DNA of 64,000 nucleotides from Ooceraea biroi (taxonomy: Eukaryota > Arthropoda > Insecta > Hymenoptera > Formicidae). The stretch lies in NCBI RefSeq assembly GCF_003672135.1, contig NC_039510.1, positions 14,012,001-14,076,000 on the forward strand, written 5' to 3'. The notes beneath the pieces are model-generated. The model was not told the origin of the DNA. It did not search any database and saw nothing but the letters and a program-made list of their open reading frames with translations. A program made the translations under genes and the position numbers. This document shows, in pieces, positions 12,011 through 24,794 of this stretch (the first letter of the stretch is position 1; each line of letters starts with the position of its first letter).

Positions 12011-13925
12011 AGAAGAAAAGTAAAAGTAAAATAACTCTATGCCTTTTACGAGCGTTGACGAACCTTCGTGCGGTGGTGGTGCCCGCGTTCTTTTCTTTTC
12101 ATTTGCAAGAGAGCGACTAACAGCTCTCACATCATTCTTCGTCGAATTGAAAGTGTAGTCGCTAAAACTGCGTTAACATGCACCGCGTTGCTTCAAAAAA
12201 AGAACAAACATTATTTGCGATCGTTGATTGCTTGGTTGATACTGCGCTTCATTTAAAAAATCTAACAAAATTTCTGGTCGCGCGGGCGATGTCTCTGCGT
12301 CGAGCTTAAGCGCAATTTCTGGTTTGAATGTTAATCATCGGACTTCGATGGAAGCATTTTGCAAAAGACGTGATGATTCTGTACAATTGCGCTTAACGCT
12401 AGAACGGTTAAGCACCTATTATTTAAAAAGATATTTTATTCTCTGTATCATAGATTCCTCAAAATTATTTAGAGACTTAAGTTTAAGCTTGAAATTATTC
12501 GTCTAGCCTAATTCTAATCTTTATAAATAAAAATATTCAAATTATACTTGCATAATTATACTTTAAATGTAGCAATCAATTATTGAAGCTTCTGTACTTC
12601 TGTACTTTGTTATTCCTTCATTATGAAATGAAGAATGTAGAAGAAAGTAAGAGAGAATCCTCAATGCTAAGTCTGCTTTTTTCTAACAAAGTCTGTTACT
12701 AATATTAAAATTAAAATTTCTTTGTACGTAAAGTTATAAACTTTATTGGTGAAAAGATATGTACATTAGAACAAATAACCGTAACCGTTCTAATGATGAA
12801 TCTCGACTCAGAAATAAGAAATAAGAAATATGAAGAAGAGCAATGAACGCCTTCAGATTGACACATCGGATCATGTTAGACGTCTTAAAGGAAGCACGTA
12901 GATAATAACGTATGCCATGTATTTTACGTATATATATATACGCGCGTCTCTTCGGCACCACAACCGGCTCTCGATAGCTCGATAGCGTTAGACGACTGAC
13001 CTCCGAATTATAGTTACTCTAGCCATGCGTCGATCGCGGTCGTGCGCGAGTTCGCCGATCAGCGACACACGTGTCGATAGTGCGGCAATTGTAAACTGTC
13101 AAAAAGAAAAAGATGAGATATGCGGAGGAACGTCGATGGACAAATCAATGCGAAGAAAAATCTCTCAGTCATGCAATCATGTGTAACGAAGATAAATAGC
13201 ATCGAAATTCCCCTCATATTTCTTAAGTCTATTCTGCATTTATAGAGAAGGCCAAATGTAATCATCGAAACAAAAAACAGAGTAAAATTGATTGATTTAA
13301 CAAAAGGCATTACAAACAAATAAAAGGTAGAAACTAAGATTTATTATCGGTTTGCCTCAATCGTTATCTATATATTGCCCGAGTATTTTAGTTAAAAATG
13401 TTGATCGATGTCCATGGTGCCGCCAGCAAGCATTCTTTTGTCCAATTGATGTTCCATGCGTACATTCGTATGTACTTGAGGTTGGTGATGGGAAACGGTT
13501 TCCGGCCTCGTCCATTTTTCACTGGACGAAGCTTGATACAATGCGAAGTACGTGTGTGACGGAGAACGCGTGAGAAAAGATTCGAGATAGCGGAGTTAGA
13601 GGTGAACTAAATATGTACAAATGTAATAAATCGAGCGACGATTACGTTGAACCTGCCTGTCTTTTTTTTTATTGAACCATCTTCCCGATTTACTGCATGT
13701 CTCACGTCCGAACAATAATACGTTATCGCTATTACAGCTGATTCTTTGACGTCAGATGACGATCTCTATATTTAGCACGTCTAATTAGCTTAATATGAGA
13801 TCGTATATTAAATTACAGGTTTAATAAAGTTATAGTCTTCTAAATATTTTTTATTGAATCGTATTCAATTAAATAATGGTTGCACAATTTTCCGATAATT
13901 GTGATTTTTAAATATCTGCGCGTAT
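12011..13925. other. Intergenic region between convergent genes
   Basis: AT-rich, with no supported exon. It separates the channel 3' end (+) from the SUN gene 3' end (-). A TTTATT at 13850-13855 (AATAAA on the - strand), about 71 nt past the SUN stop codon, is a likely poly(A) signal. Confidence 0.5.
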
Positions 13926-16118
13926 TCATTTTCGTAACGGATTAAGCGTGCCGTGCACTCGTATTCTATAGATACAGGTATATTCCGGATTACCACTGTT
14001 GGAATGAACTTTCAGCTCGATTATGTCATACGCCTTGTTTGCTCGTTCCTGCAATTAAGCTTGCATTAACGTAAAGAGATACAAAAATCCTCTATTAATC
14101 CGGATTAAAAATATTCGAAACGATATTAATATTAATCAAAAGCAATTATATCAGATATTTTACCTGGACCTCGAAGTATTGCAACGGTGGACCGGTATTG
14201 TCGTACGTAAATCTACCAAATGCGAAAGGCTGCTTGTCTTCCACATCCGTTAAACCCTGAAAGTAACGCGTATAATATTTAATATACAGCAATGTTCAAT
14301 ATACTTACAATAGATACAGTGTGATGTTGCATATAACGACATATTGCAAAATATCATTTTGCAATTATAATAATTGATTCACCCAAACAGAAAAATCTTT
14401 TGGCGCGGTGTCAGTCTCTCCAGTTGGGGATATCGACGAGGAGATGTGCTCGAGACTGATTCCGGACACGTAGACGTAGCCGAGCAATCGTATCACCACA
14501 CTGCCGCTGCTACCCTTGAAGGCCCAACAATCGCCTGGCAAAACGCCGGTCTGGTGAATGCTTCGGAGTCGAAACGATATCGAAATTAAATTATTCGGGT
14601 AACCTGTATCACTGCCCGGGGTGTATTTTGTTGCTGACAGAGCGGTATGCCGAATAAGTTGAGTGTGGGTGCGCCAATTGAGTAGGACTCGGTGTTTCGT
14701 GTAGACAAGATTGCACCACCTACGGATAAGAGACTGTAGTAACTATATATTGAAAATGATGCATTGGATGCTTATAATTTGGTTTTTTCATAATTCGTGT
14801 TCCAATATAAACTCTTAAGAAGTTCTTTTAAAAGAGAATTAATCCATGATTATGAGAGGAAGAATTTTCTTGTTATAATGTTTATGCGATATCGCCTGAA
14901 GAAAGTTAAAAAAAGCTTAATAGGAGTTATTTTAAAATTAATAAAAAAAGCTTGATGTCCCCTTTTTGTGCTATTTATGCACAAGATTGTTATCTTAGTA
15001 CCATAAGATCTTGGGCTTTAATTAATACAGATTCCGTATAGAACAATAAAAATATATTCTTGGAGATTGCGAAACCTGAACTCTCAAGAGCATAATCCGT
15101 TCTTCCGGTTTTGTCAGCATCGTACGTTTGTAACTCGTTTTTCACCATGTTTTTGACGGTCTCTGGCGACAAGGCCTTTAGTAAATTCTTCGTATGCAGA
15201 CTCATCTCTGTTGGGAAAAATGTTACAAATGAACTAAACTCTGCAAATAGTTGATAACTATTTGCAGAGTAGGAAGATAAAGATAAAAATATAATGCATA
15301 GTCACAGGCACATAAAAAGAAAGGCTTTCATTACGTATCAAGAGACAGCTCGCCTATGTCAACGAATATATGTATACCATGCCACTTTATTTAGCATCAA
15401 AGAAATGCTATTCCACCTCAACATCCGGTCAGCATTTATACGCCGCATTTATACCTTTCTTACCCTCGGACACTTCATTCCGCAGATTAAGAATAGCTTC
15501 TGACATTTTTGGTATTACACTGCCCACTTCCTTCAATTTGCTCTTCAGCTCGTCGCGCATCTCCATTACGTTCTTCACCTCGAGCTAATGCAATTGCAGA
15601 GACAATAAAACGTTAAATGTATTTTATAATAATTGAAATACAAGTCTTGTGTAACACAGTTCAACAGAAAATAGGTGAAAAGATTTATGCATTTAAGAAA
15701 TATCATTCACATTGATGATTAAAGATTACCGAGAGAGTTCCCAAATGAGCTCTCAAATTTCCTAAATCTGCTTGGATCATCTGAAATGACGTACTGGCGG
15801 AATATTTGTCGCAGAGATGGGACACGGACATCGCTAAAAATATTGAAGCTTTTACATGAGAGTTATGATTGCACAGGGTTTTGGCTTAATCCTAGCAAGA
15901 TCTAGCTTATCGAAACTCTCGACGAATTAATCCATGAAATCCTGTACCCAGCATCGAAGTAATGACGCAGAAAGTGAAGGATTTGACGAGTCTGGTGTAC
16001 CAAGTGGGTCGTCGATTGCAGCTGGTTACTATAGCCGGACAATTTCCCGCGTTGACGCAACAGAAAGTGTTTTGCGCACTCATCGGCGTCGTTTCATCAC
16101 GCACTTGTGTCTCAAATG
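13926..16118 (-). CDS. SUN-domain protein of the nuclear envelope (SPAG4/SUN3-5-like size)
   Basis: SUN proteins sit in the inner nuclear membrane and hold KASH proteins across the lumen (LINC complex). Exons, in coding order: 16118-15948, 15833-15730, 15584-15464, 15207-15076, 14719-14604, 14550-14383, 14256-14164, 14048-13926; phases agree. The first visible exon has a hydrophobic segment (SFTFCVITSML), a candidate membrane span. Two exons follow with helical, coiled-coil-like sequence (VKNVMEMRDELKSKLKEVG). The SUN domain begins near YDADKTGRTDYALESSGGAI, continues through LNLFGIPL, GDCWAFKGSSGSVVIRL and FAFGRFTYD, and ends PEYTCIYRIRVHG. The two cysteines (DCW and YTC) match the conserved pair of SUN domains. 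The visible part is about 340 aa, close to short testis-type SUN proteins rather than long ones like Klaroid. The N-terminal exon with the start codon was not identified. Confidence 0.9.
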
Positions 16119-17054
16119 CTTGAGGAAGAACACGAAGAAATGCAATGAAAATTATCGATATTAATTTATGTCAAATTTCGACGATGCTCTTTGTGAATTG
16201 TGATCGCACGTGTTTCGCTGGACATGTGTGTGAAAGCTGATCAACCACCATTGACAACTACTACACGTCTACATGTAATCGATATATTGCAGAAAAGTGA
16301 ACGGCGATTCAAAATAAATCGCTATATATGGCGTGAGAATATATGTGGAGCGGAAATGTGGAAATGGTGTCAAGGCAGTAGTCTTGTGAGAAAAACTTTA
16401 CTCCATTTGATGAAACGTTCAAATGTATTTTCTTACATTAGTTTCACGTCACTCGCGGGTGTACATATGTACAGGTAGAATGTAGACAATTCTAAAATGT
16501 ATATACATGATTACAAGCAAATATCTTATATATTTACGGTCGTTCAATAAGGTACAATTCAGTTCTCTCGCTTGTACACATTTTTCTAGAGCGAAGGAAC
16601 ACTCGTGATTCGTTCCGTTGCGAATCATTACGTTCTACTGAAGAGCTTAGTATATTTTCTCGTAAATAAAGTCCGCCGCATTAAATACGTGTGACAAATT
16701 CCATAATTGCTTTCTTCTTTATAAATATACCTTATAAATTTTCCTTAATTTCCAGAATTATAATGTAGCATTATGTTTATATTGATATTTATATAACATC
16801 GTATATGATACCAAAAAAATACGAGTAAGAACATTATAAAATCATAAAATCAAATTCAATTATATCCTTTTGCAGAGTTATATCTTCATCATTCTTCATG
16901 GATCTTTATCATCGTCGAAACAAATATTGAACGAAGTAACAAGCTCGTAACGTGAATAACGTTTCTATCAAACTCGTCGAAATTAAATATATATTCCTTT
17001 GATGTTAAAGCTATTTGATATCACGACGTAATATCGGACGCTTGCGACTTGACG
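16119..17054. other. Gap between SUN and TTC39 genes
   Basis: Should contain the 5' exon and promoter of the SUN gene and the 3' untranslated region of the TTC39 gene. I could not define either. Confidence 0.4.
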
Positions 17055-20000
17055 TCACTGTACATTTCTCAGAGCGGAATGTATACGCACGTTGAGCCGG
17101 CTTTCAAAGTCATAATCTCTATATTGATTTTGTGCCTTTAATAAGAATCCTTTGCCTTCGTTGAGATTCTAAAATGTAAAATAGAAAACTCGCGTTTTAT
17201 ATTTTTTAAAATATTTTTTATTTAAATATCAAACATATATATACCTGATGCACTTACGTTATTGTTACACAGGCTACTTCCTAGTTCGTAAAGAGCGAAT
17301 GCGCTGACATGCTGATCGTACTCATCCTTGGACGGATATCTACGTTTCAGACAACTCCTATAACTCTTGATAGCCGCTTCGACATCTCCCAGGTAAAAAT
17401 ATGCTGCGCCTTCCACGAGATCTACCAAACCTACCATCGGTTCCTCGGAACGATTTCCCGTACATTCTGGTAACAGAAAAAAAATCAACTCGCAAATATC
17501 GTAAATAAGAGGTACGATGTGAAGAAAGTTAATTAATACGACTAATCAAGGAGTCATCGTAAAAATATCTTTATAAATAAAATGTCAATTCCGATATCAT
17601 GTCTCTCTTTCTGGTTGAGTTTTGCATTATTCAAAGTTTTATCGATTAAAGAATTATTGAAAGATCAATCGATTACCCAATAATATTCCGTGTAACGTTT
17701 CAGCGGAACAGGACGGCATAGCGTTCCACAAGTACAATAATTCGTATACGAGCAGTCTGTAATACAAGACCGTATAAGGACGCCCGGTGTCCTTGTCAAT
17801 GAGTTTTGGTACTCTGCGCAGGATGAAGGCGCCGAGTTGCGTTTCTCTGTTCATCTCATTAAACCAATGGAGGATTTTGTTATATGTCGTCAGGAGTATG
17901 TCGAACTTGCCGTTTGCGCCGCAACAAACTGCAAACGTAGCATAGTATAAAAATTCAACCTCGATGTGTCAAGGTGCCAAGGTGTGAAAATTACCCATGG
18001 CTAAGTATGCGTAGAAGCTCTTGGACCATCTGGACTGATGCTGCAACTGCAGCAAGGATCGATATGCTTCCTCGTAGCTCAAGCGTATCAGATGGCACCA
18101 AGCAACCTCGTGCAGACACAGCAACTTGATTTCCCGTTGAGTCGAAGCCTCCACGGCTTTGCCGTACGCTTCAAGCGCTGCATCGACATTTGACTATAAT
18201 TGAAACAACAATGTTCGATTATAAAATACAATATATGAGAAATGCTACAATGGTGCAAATAATCAAGGATTCAGCAAATTGCAGGTTGAGAATAACTCAA
18301 AGATCTGAATAATTCTTGATTCGAATTTTTGAAATTCAGGCTCAAATCGTTCGAACATCGGAGAGTTTCGAGCATTATTCGATACCTCTAGACGTTCCAC
18401 TCTGCCGGCGAAGAAGAGGAAAAGGGCTGAATCATGGAACTCGGTGTGGCACTCAGCTATCAGCTGCTTCGCTACCGCGACGCCCGCTTTCACGTTCGAG
18501 CCATCGAGTGCGAAGAACGGGCGTACAATCGTGTGGTACCAAAGCAGCGATAATCTGCGACGAATACCGTAATTTAAAGAGATATTTGGTAAAAAAATAC
18601 ATCTTCAAGTATATCTGGGGGGTGCAACTGGAATTCACGATGCACTCACGTGGCGAGCGGTGCGCGCATATCCTCGCTGAGTCGCGCGTACATCAGCGCG
18701 GTGAGACCAGCCTGCCTGTCGCCCTCGAAGCCCAAGAAATGGATCAGTTTCAGCAACGATGGTGGTAAGAGGCTCACGCACAACTGGTATATACCGTAGC
18801 CGAAACTCGCAGCTGACATCAGGCGCGTCACCTCGGTGGGCTCCACGAAGCTGCGAAGTGCATGCCGCTTTAATCGCCTTCTTCGAACTACGCGGCCCGT
18901 AAAATTAAATTCGTGTGAATGAGGGAAAGAAAGGCCAAAGGCTAGCCACGGTACTCTCTCGTGCAGCGGATATGCGAGGCAGTGTGTGAGTTTACAGAGG
19001 CGCAAGGTCGCGAACCATCAACGCCAGGGATAGATCGTACATCCGAAGACGCGGTCGTGACGCGTTTCGTTCACGTTTCTCGGTGGTACAGTAATATAGG
19101 AGACAATGGGCGAAGGGCGAAGAGAAAACGAGATTTTTGGTAAGAAGAAACAACAATTACGGTGTCTGTTGTTCGGACGTGATGCCAGTGAGCGAGAAGA
19201 ACATTGATAGAGAGCTTCGCAGACCTGATGGCGAGGAAATGGGTGTCACGTTGTTCGCGTAACCGTTGCAGGATGGTATCGACCATTCGGAGGATCCCGG
19301 ACTTTGCGGGCTCTGCATCGAGGATCCGTTGCTCATGGGAGTGCCGCAACACGGGCTGATACCTGCGCGGAAAGCGACGATCTCAAAACTGACTGGCGAA
19401 GTTATCACTCATCGCTGCGCGCGTTTAGAAGGCAATCGCAAGAGTTTGCTGAGCTGTTTAAAGATTAGCGCAACTAATCTTAATCAGTATAATATTATAA
19501 CTACTAATTTGAGCTTGTCGTTAGCTTATTATTAATTAAACGACGTCACACTGCGTCGTTAGTTAATGACTTGAAGTTTTGCGACTAATGGCCAACTCGT
19601 GCAAAGCTGCTACGTTGCTCCAAAGCTCGAATTATAATTGCAGTTTTCCAAATCCGTTACGAGTCGGATGTGATGACGCACCGGTCGGGTTTGTGCCGAA
19701 GGTGCGACGATACAATTGCGAAATTTGAGTATACGCATGCTGATAAACTCGCCAAGCCTTGCGAAGCATCCAACCACCGCGCATATATCCAGTTAGTTCT
19801 TGTTGAAGGAGCGTCAATATAGCCGAGCACACTTGCGAATCCGCTAGAACGATTTGGCGTTCTAATTTATTCACGTAGTCCTTCTGAAAGTAGTTTCATA
19901 ATTATATTTTATATCTTATTATAGCATATTGTTATATTATATATTAATTGAAGAGCAAGTTTCCTAGCACAAGTGTAAGCTTCTCACAATGTAGCATTGT

Positions 20001-20778
20001 TGATGATCTAAAATAAAACTCGACATAGTTTCGGCTTAAATCTTAATTTTGGTGATATAGATAGTATCAAAAATAGGCCAAGGCAACTTTTTCATTGATT
20101 CTAATTCTTTATTTAAGAGCTCATTTAAAATTAATGTTTTTAATTGAATAAGACTTACGTCAGTCTCTTCTGCTCTAAACACTTTACTCTTTACTGACTT
20201 CAACCACCCTATATCGCCCGCACATTCTCGTTCCATATCTTTAAGCAATAGCATGGCTTGTTGAAGCTTGTCGTCTTCGAAAGTCATCAAGGCGTTCTGC
20301 ATGATTTATTAAATTGCATTACAAATAATACTCTATTATCGGGTCTTATAAAACATTCAGGTGTACAGCCTTCTGTGTGTTTTTTATGAATAAAAGAGTG
20401 AATAAAAGAATGATTTTGGTATATCGTAGCAGAATGAAAATCATCATTATTTAACGTGCTTGTCGTGAAGATCGATGTCTGTGATATTGATTTTGCATTT
20501 TCCGGTGCATGTGCTTGCGTTTATTATTAAAACCGATTAGATAATGCTGTTTCGCGGCCTTGAGATGTTAAGTATACTTCGTCAGAATAGACGATGCAAT
20601 CGATATGCTTCATCACGCGATTACGTACCATGAAGAGAACAAAGCAGCGGCCAGCTTTGATGTGGAAGCTATGAGGATGACCGGTAAACAAAGCTTCAGC
20701 TTCTTCGGTTTTGTTGTTCAGCAGAAGGGAAATGCCGGTTCTGGCGATGTTCCAGTCCTTCGTTGCACCTTCTCCCAT
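17055..20778 (-). CDS. TTC39-family tetratricopeptide repeat protein
   Basis: Ten exons in coding order: 20778-20629, 20296-20159, 19883-19682, 19362-19161, 18850-18650, 18554-18386, 18193-17995, 17928-17677, 17466-17258, 17168-17055. Phases agree and the sum is 1836 nt (611 aa plus stop), the usual size of TTC39A/B/C. Family-like segments: the N-terminal helix ISLLLNNKTEEAEALF, ELTGYMRGGWMLRKAWRVY, ASFGYGIYQLCVSLLP followed by LLKLIHFLGFEGDRQAGL, then TPR-like helices (EVAWCHLIRLSYEEAYRSLL; EGAAYFYLGDVEAAIKSY) and a terminal YDFESRLNVRIHSAL. Between residues 160 and 235 is a Ser/Pro/Gly-rich insert (exon 19362-19161). The ATG at 20778 is the first in frame, but the frame is open upstream to an acceptor near 20804, so a further 5' exon is possible. 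In vertebrates the family is linked to lipid and cilium biology; the insect function is not established. Confidence 0.88.
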
Positions 20779-22609
20779 CGCCACTGCCCTCGAAAGAATG
20801 ATTCTAGAGAAATATTTCGGTGACAGGATTTTCCCCCGAATCTGTCAACCACGTGTTCATCAGATGAAGAGCATCCCTTCACTGACGCAGCATCGGGAAT
20901 AATATTTGGATCAGTGCGATTTATTCAAAACTTATTTGTTCCAAAGGACAAGTCCAACGGTCAAGAAAATATAGTTGATCACAGTTCGTTAGAATATCTC
21001 GTATATTTACGTCACGAGCGTGTCAGTCTCATTGCGGTCGCGCTAGCACTGTCAGGAGCGCGGGGCAACCTCGTGGATGCCGCATTTCCTCCTTGCGCAG
21101 ACCGCAAAGTGAGAAGAGCCGTCTTTGATGCGTTTTCCATGTTCATATAATTTTGTCCTCAAAAATGCAATTTTCCAGCACGACCCCTAAACATCAGGTT
21201 GGGGATAAGTCCTTAGGGATGGACTTATCCCTCGTGTATAGTAGAACGGAAGATACATGAGTACTTGATGTGATTAAGGAATTCCTGTCGCTTGTGCGGT
21301 TGTTATGCAACTTTCTGTTATCGTATATGTAATCACCTATTTGCAATCGTTGTTGCATTTATCTTCTTCATTTCTTTTAACAATATATACGCACAAAGCA
21401 ATGAATAGCCAAAATCCTTCGTCGGTGCATTTCTTGAGATATTTGCAGGGATGATTGTTGTTGCGTATTTTATCAACTCGATGCAAGGTATAAATGCGTA
21501 TTACAAGAGTGACGGCTTCGATGCGACGTGAGATTTCAACGTTGCTTTCGTGTCTCGTGGGGATTCGATAGTTACCGGACGCTGACACATCATCGGGACG
21601 ATGTCATCACGGAGGGATTGCGAATAAGTGTTGGACGAATGCGCGCGAATCGAAGTACGCGAGACAGCGTGGCGCGAGGTGTGTGCAGTCTCGCTGTGCA
21701 CCGGGTTGACTAAACCCTGTCGAGGAAGCGCAATGCTGCTGCCACCACCTTCGGGCTGGATGTATAGATGTGTTATTGATTTTGACCGAGGAGTCGCGAC
21801 TAGCGCTCGGAATTTTCCGAGACGGTCGAGCAATTCGAACTCCAAGCTTGAATCTTGGGGAAATGTATCAAATTTTTATGCAAAACTCTGTAACTTTGTA
21901 AGCAGTGTCTGAAGAATTAAGATCAGAGTTATTTTTTTATGTCATTTCTCTCTGTGTTTTGTGATACCGCGAGCTTCATTAAACTTCGAGGTGTCATTAT
22001 CTTATCATAAGTGACACAAAGGTGCTTCAGAATGATCGGATACAATGATAAGATGTATCTTGTATATTCTCGCGCTTCTGAGCATGACAACAAGCTTATG
22101 TATAAAACAATATAGAGATTCAAAGTACGTAGATTATGTATATGTATATACATATAGATATTTACAATTGTTGCCGTCGTATATTCACATTCATCTATTT
22201 ATGCGATTACTGTTATTCTTGATTTAAACTTCTTACGCAATAACGATTTTTAGCAGCGCAGCCGATCGTACGGCAGCTTTCCGCGGCGGTTTATCGCTGC
22301 CGGCGCCGTCGCTTTCTGTATTTTCTTTTAATAAGTAACGCCAAAAGCAAAACTTCTTCATCAGAATCCATATTGCAACTGAATAAACTGAATAAGTAAT
22401 AAATATATGTAGCGCGGTTCAATATGCCGCGCGGCTGAGAAGCGCTGCTGAAAAATCGCTAATGTATAATTCAAAGAAACGGCCTCGACTTTTATTTACA
22501 CCCATTTGGTTCACCGGCAACCCTGGCCTCGTAGAAAACTTACAATTATCTGTACATTTATATTTACAATTTTATTAGGCAATTGATACGACTATTCCTA
22601 AAGGGTACG
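20779..22609. other. Gap between TTC39 and nucleotidase genes
   Basis: No firm exon. It should hold the TTC39 promoter and any 5' exon. One ATG on the - strand at 21140 opens 44 codons (MENASKTALLTLRSAQGGN...) and could be a first exon, but no matching donor and phase could be proved. A perfect 11-bp hairpin lies at 21202-21231. TTTATT at 22571-22576 (AATAAA on the - strand), 34 nt past the nucleotidase stop, is a likely poly(A) signal for that gene. Confidence 0.4.
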
Positions 22610-24040
22610 TCATATAAACTCCAGCCCTTCAAATTTCTTGTCCATCACTTTGTTCTCGGACATTATTATCGATCCCTCTATCGTAAAGGCCATGATGTAT
22701 GTGGCAGTTCGCCCTTGATACTCCTCGGTTTTTAATGCTACTATGATAGAATCCTGCGAACCAGGAAGGAACTTGAAACTCGAAAAACCTCTGATTGGAT
22801 TTAGATCTCCGATACGTGTAACCTGTAACGAATAAAGCGAACATTACATTAATTTACGAAGACATCGGAATAAAACTTAAAAATGTCAATGCAGCAAATA
22901 ATTAAAAACGCACTTTGATTTCAACAAAATTCTCATCCGCAGTCAGCATGACATTGCAGCTCATCGTTTCGTCCCTCGTCTCGTTGTAACGCTCGCGAGA
23001 GCATCTTCTTGGTAAGAAGAACCAGCTTTTATGTATGTCGCTCCAAGCTCCAGATTCATGTATCATGTAACCTGCGTAAAGTGCACGCATGATGAATTAA
23101 TTCAAGCATTCACAGGTCGTGCGTGTGCGTACCTGGATATTCGATGTTAATCGCTTGCCTTAATCGCTTGTAGTAAGAGATCCAATTGAGCGAATGCGTC
23201 TCGCCACGTGGCGACACTACTTTTACCCACAATGGATTGTTATGCTCAAACTCGCCGGATGGCGTGGTCCATTCTTTCCCCATACTGCCAACGTACAACA
23301 ACTCATCCTTGACGGTTGCCCATTCCGATTTGAAGCCTGCAAGCAAACAGAATTTCAATAAAAGCAACACGTTCCGAGTGACAAGAACAATAATATCCAG
23401 TTTTGATCATACGCGTACTACGACTGTTACCTTTGTGATTTTTACCATTGCCATCCATCAGGATCACCCACGGGTAAACTTGATCCCCTTCTATGAAGTA
23501 TACCATCCCCGTGCGATCATCGAAGGACAACAGGCGACCGTCGAACGTCACCAATTCCGACAGTTCCATGCCACGTCCCTTCATGGACAACGATGAGGAC
23601 AATGTAGCAGTCCTGTCGTCCCAGATGACCGACAGGAAATTATTAATGGGATTCCAGTAGAGGCTGCCGGTCTTCATGAGACTGTGCCACGTGTCCTTCT
23701 TGTCCAGCAACTTGGCGTCGTGGTCGAGATCGCTCACTATTGCTATCCTGTACGTGATACCCCGCGAGGTCCTGATAGGCGTGGACGTGGGATACGTCTT
23801 GTTGTACTTGTAGTAGTGGCACTGCGTCGGGGTCTGGCTCGGTGGCGAGCATATGGCGCCGTACAGCTGCAGGTATGCGAAGAGCAAAACTGAAATACTC
23901 AGCACAACGAGGATCAGCGTCCAGAATACGTTCTGCACGCGGAACGTGCTGTTTGCCACGCGGTAGACGTGCGGCGCGCGCAACGCTTGTCGCCAGTCGC
24001 GCAAGTACGACATGGTCATCTCCTTGCCGCCGTTCCTCAT
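22610..24040 (-). CDS. Soluble calcium-activated nucleotidase (CANT1/apyrase family)
   Basis: Apyrases of this family hydrolyse nucleoside di- and triphosphates with calcium; CANT1 acts in ER/Golgi on UDP/GDP, and blood-feeding insects secrete relatives. Four exons in coding order: 24040-23431, 23336-23133, 23071-22914, 22822-22610; 1185 nt, 394 aa, close to human CANT1 length. Residues about 38-60 (VFWTLILVVLSISVLLFAYL) form a single N-terminal membrane anchor, so the product looks like a type II Golgi/ER protein and not a secreted salivary enzyme. The catalytic fold starts near TYRIAIVSDLDHDAK and continues through SVIWDDRT, LVTFDGRLLSFDDRTGMVYF, PWVILMDGNG, KSEWATVKDELLYVGSMGKE, GYMIHESGAWSD and IRGFSSFKFLPGSQD. 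The ATG at 24040 has further in-frame ATGs at codons 8 and 10. Confidence 0.95.
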
Positions 24041-24794
24041 TCGCGTTTGTTCGCCGGAGAACCGCAACGACCGGACGCACCTCCCCCGCGTCACGAAACG
24101 CGTGCCATCGGTCCGACAGCGCCCGACATCGATCCTAACCTAGCTCAACGCGCCACCGCCACGGTAAGGGGACCGTAGACCACGTGACTGATTTAGCAGC
24201 CGCGCTCGGGCGCCGCCACGTGAAGCGATCGCTGAACATGATCGATTAGTAAACGACTGCACGGATTATTTTAATTTGAAATTGTGGCCATGCGTACGTG
24301 TCAATCTTGTTCGAACGAAAGAAAATTATTACTAGGAATTGATAGGATTCTTGAACAGGAAGTTAGGAACCTTGTCGTGAATCCACCTCACGCGATGTAA
24401 CGTATTAATGTCCAATAATGCGCGACCGACTTTCCAATCTTCGATCTCTCGCCGCAACTGACCGCAGTGTATTTATGGTTGCGGAAACGCTCAGACCGGT
24501 CGATACTTGAGATTTATGATACTTCAGAATGCAGTAAACATGCGGCACGAGAATACGTGACGGTGCTGCGGAACACACGATCGTATCTTCATCGTTTCCG
24601 CGAACAACGTTATTTTCTGACTTCGTTGAATATACATCGTTAAAAGATGAATCGTTGCAGGAAAAAGATCAATAAAGACTCGATTGTTAACGCTTGGAAC
24701 TAAAATAATGGTTACTAGATACTAGGTCATTGATACTCACTTAGTTTAAAATTTTTAAATTTTCAATTTTGTCTGCGTTAAATAAATTAAATAT
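24041..24794. other. Presumed promoter region of the nucleotidase gene
   Basis: GC and CpG-rich for the first 200 nt upstream of the start codon, then AT-rich. No TATA box or other element is convincing. Confidence 0.35.

Noticed and set aside
21501..21845. 114-codon - strand frame as TTC39 5' exon
   Set aside because: No start codon context or donor in the needed phase could be found, and TTC39 length is already normal without it.
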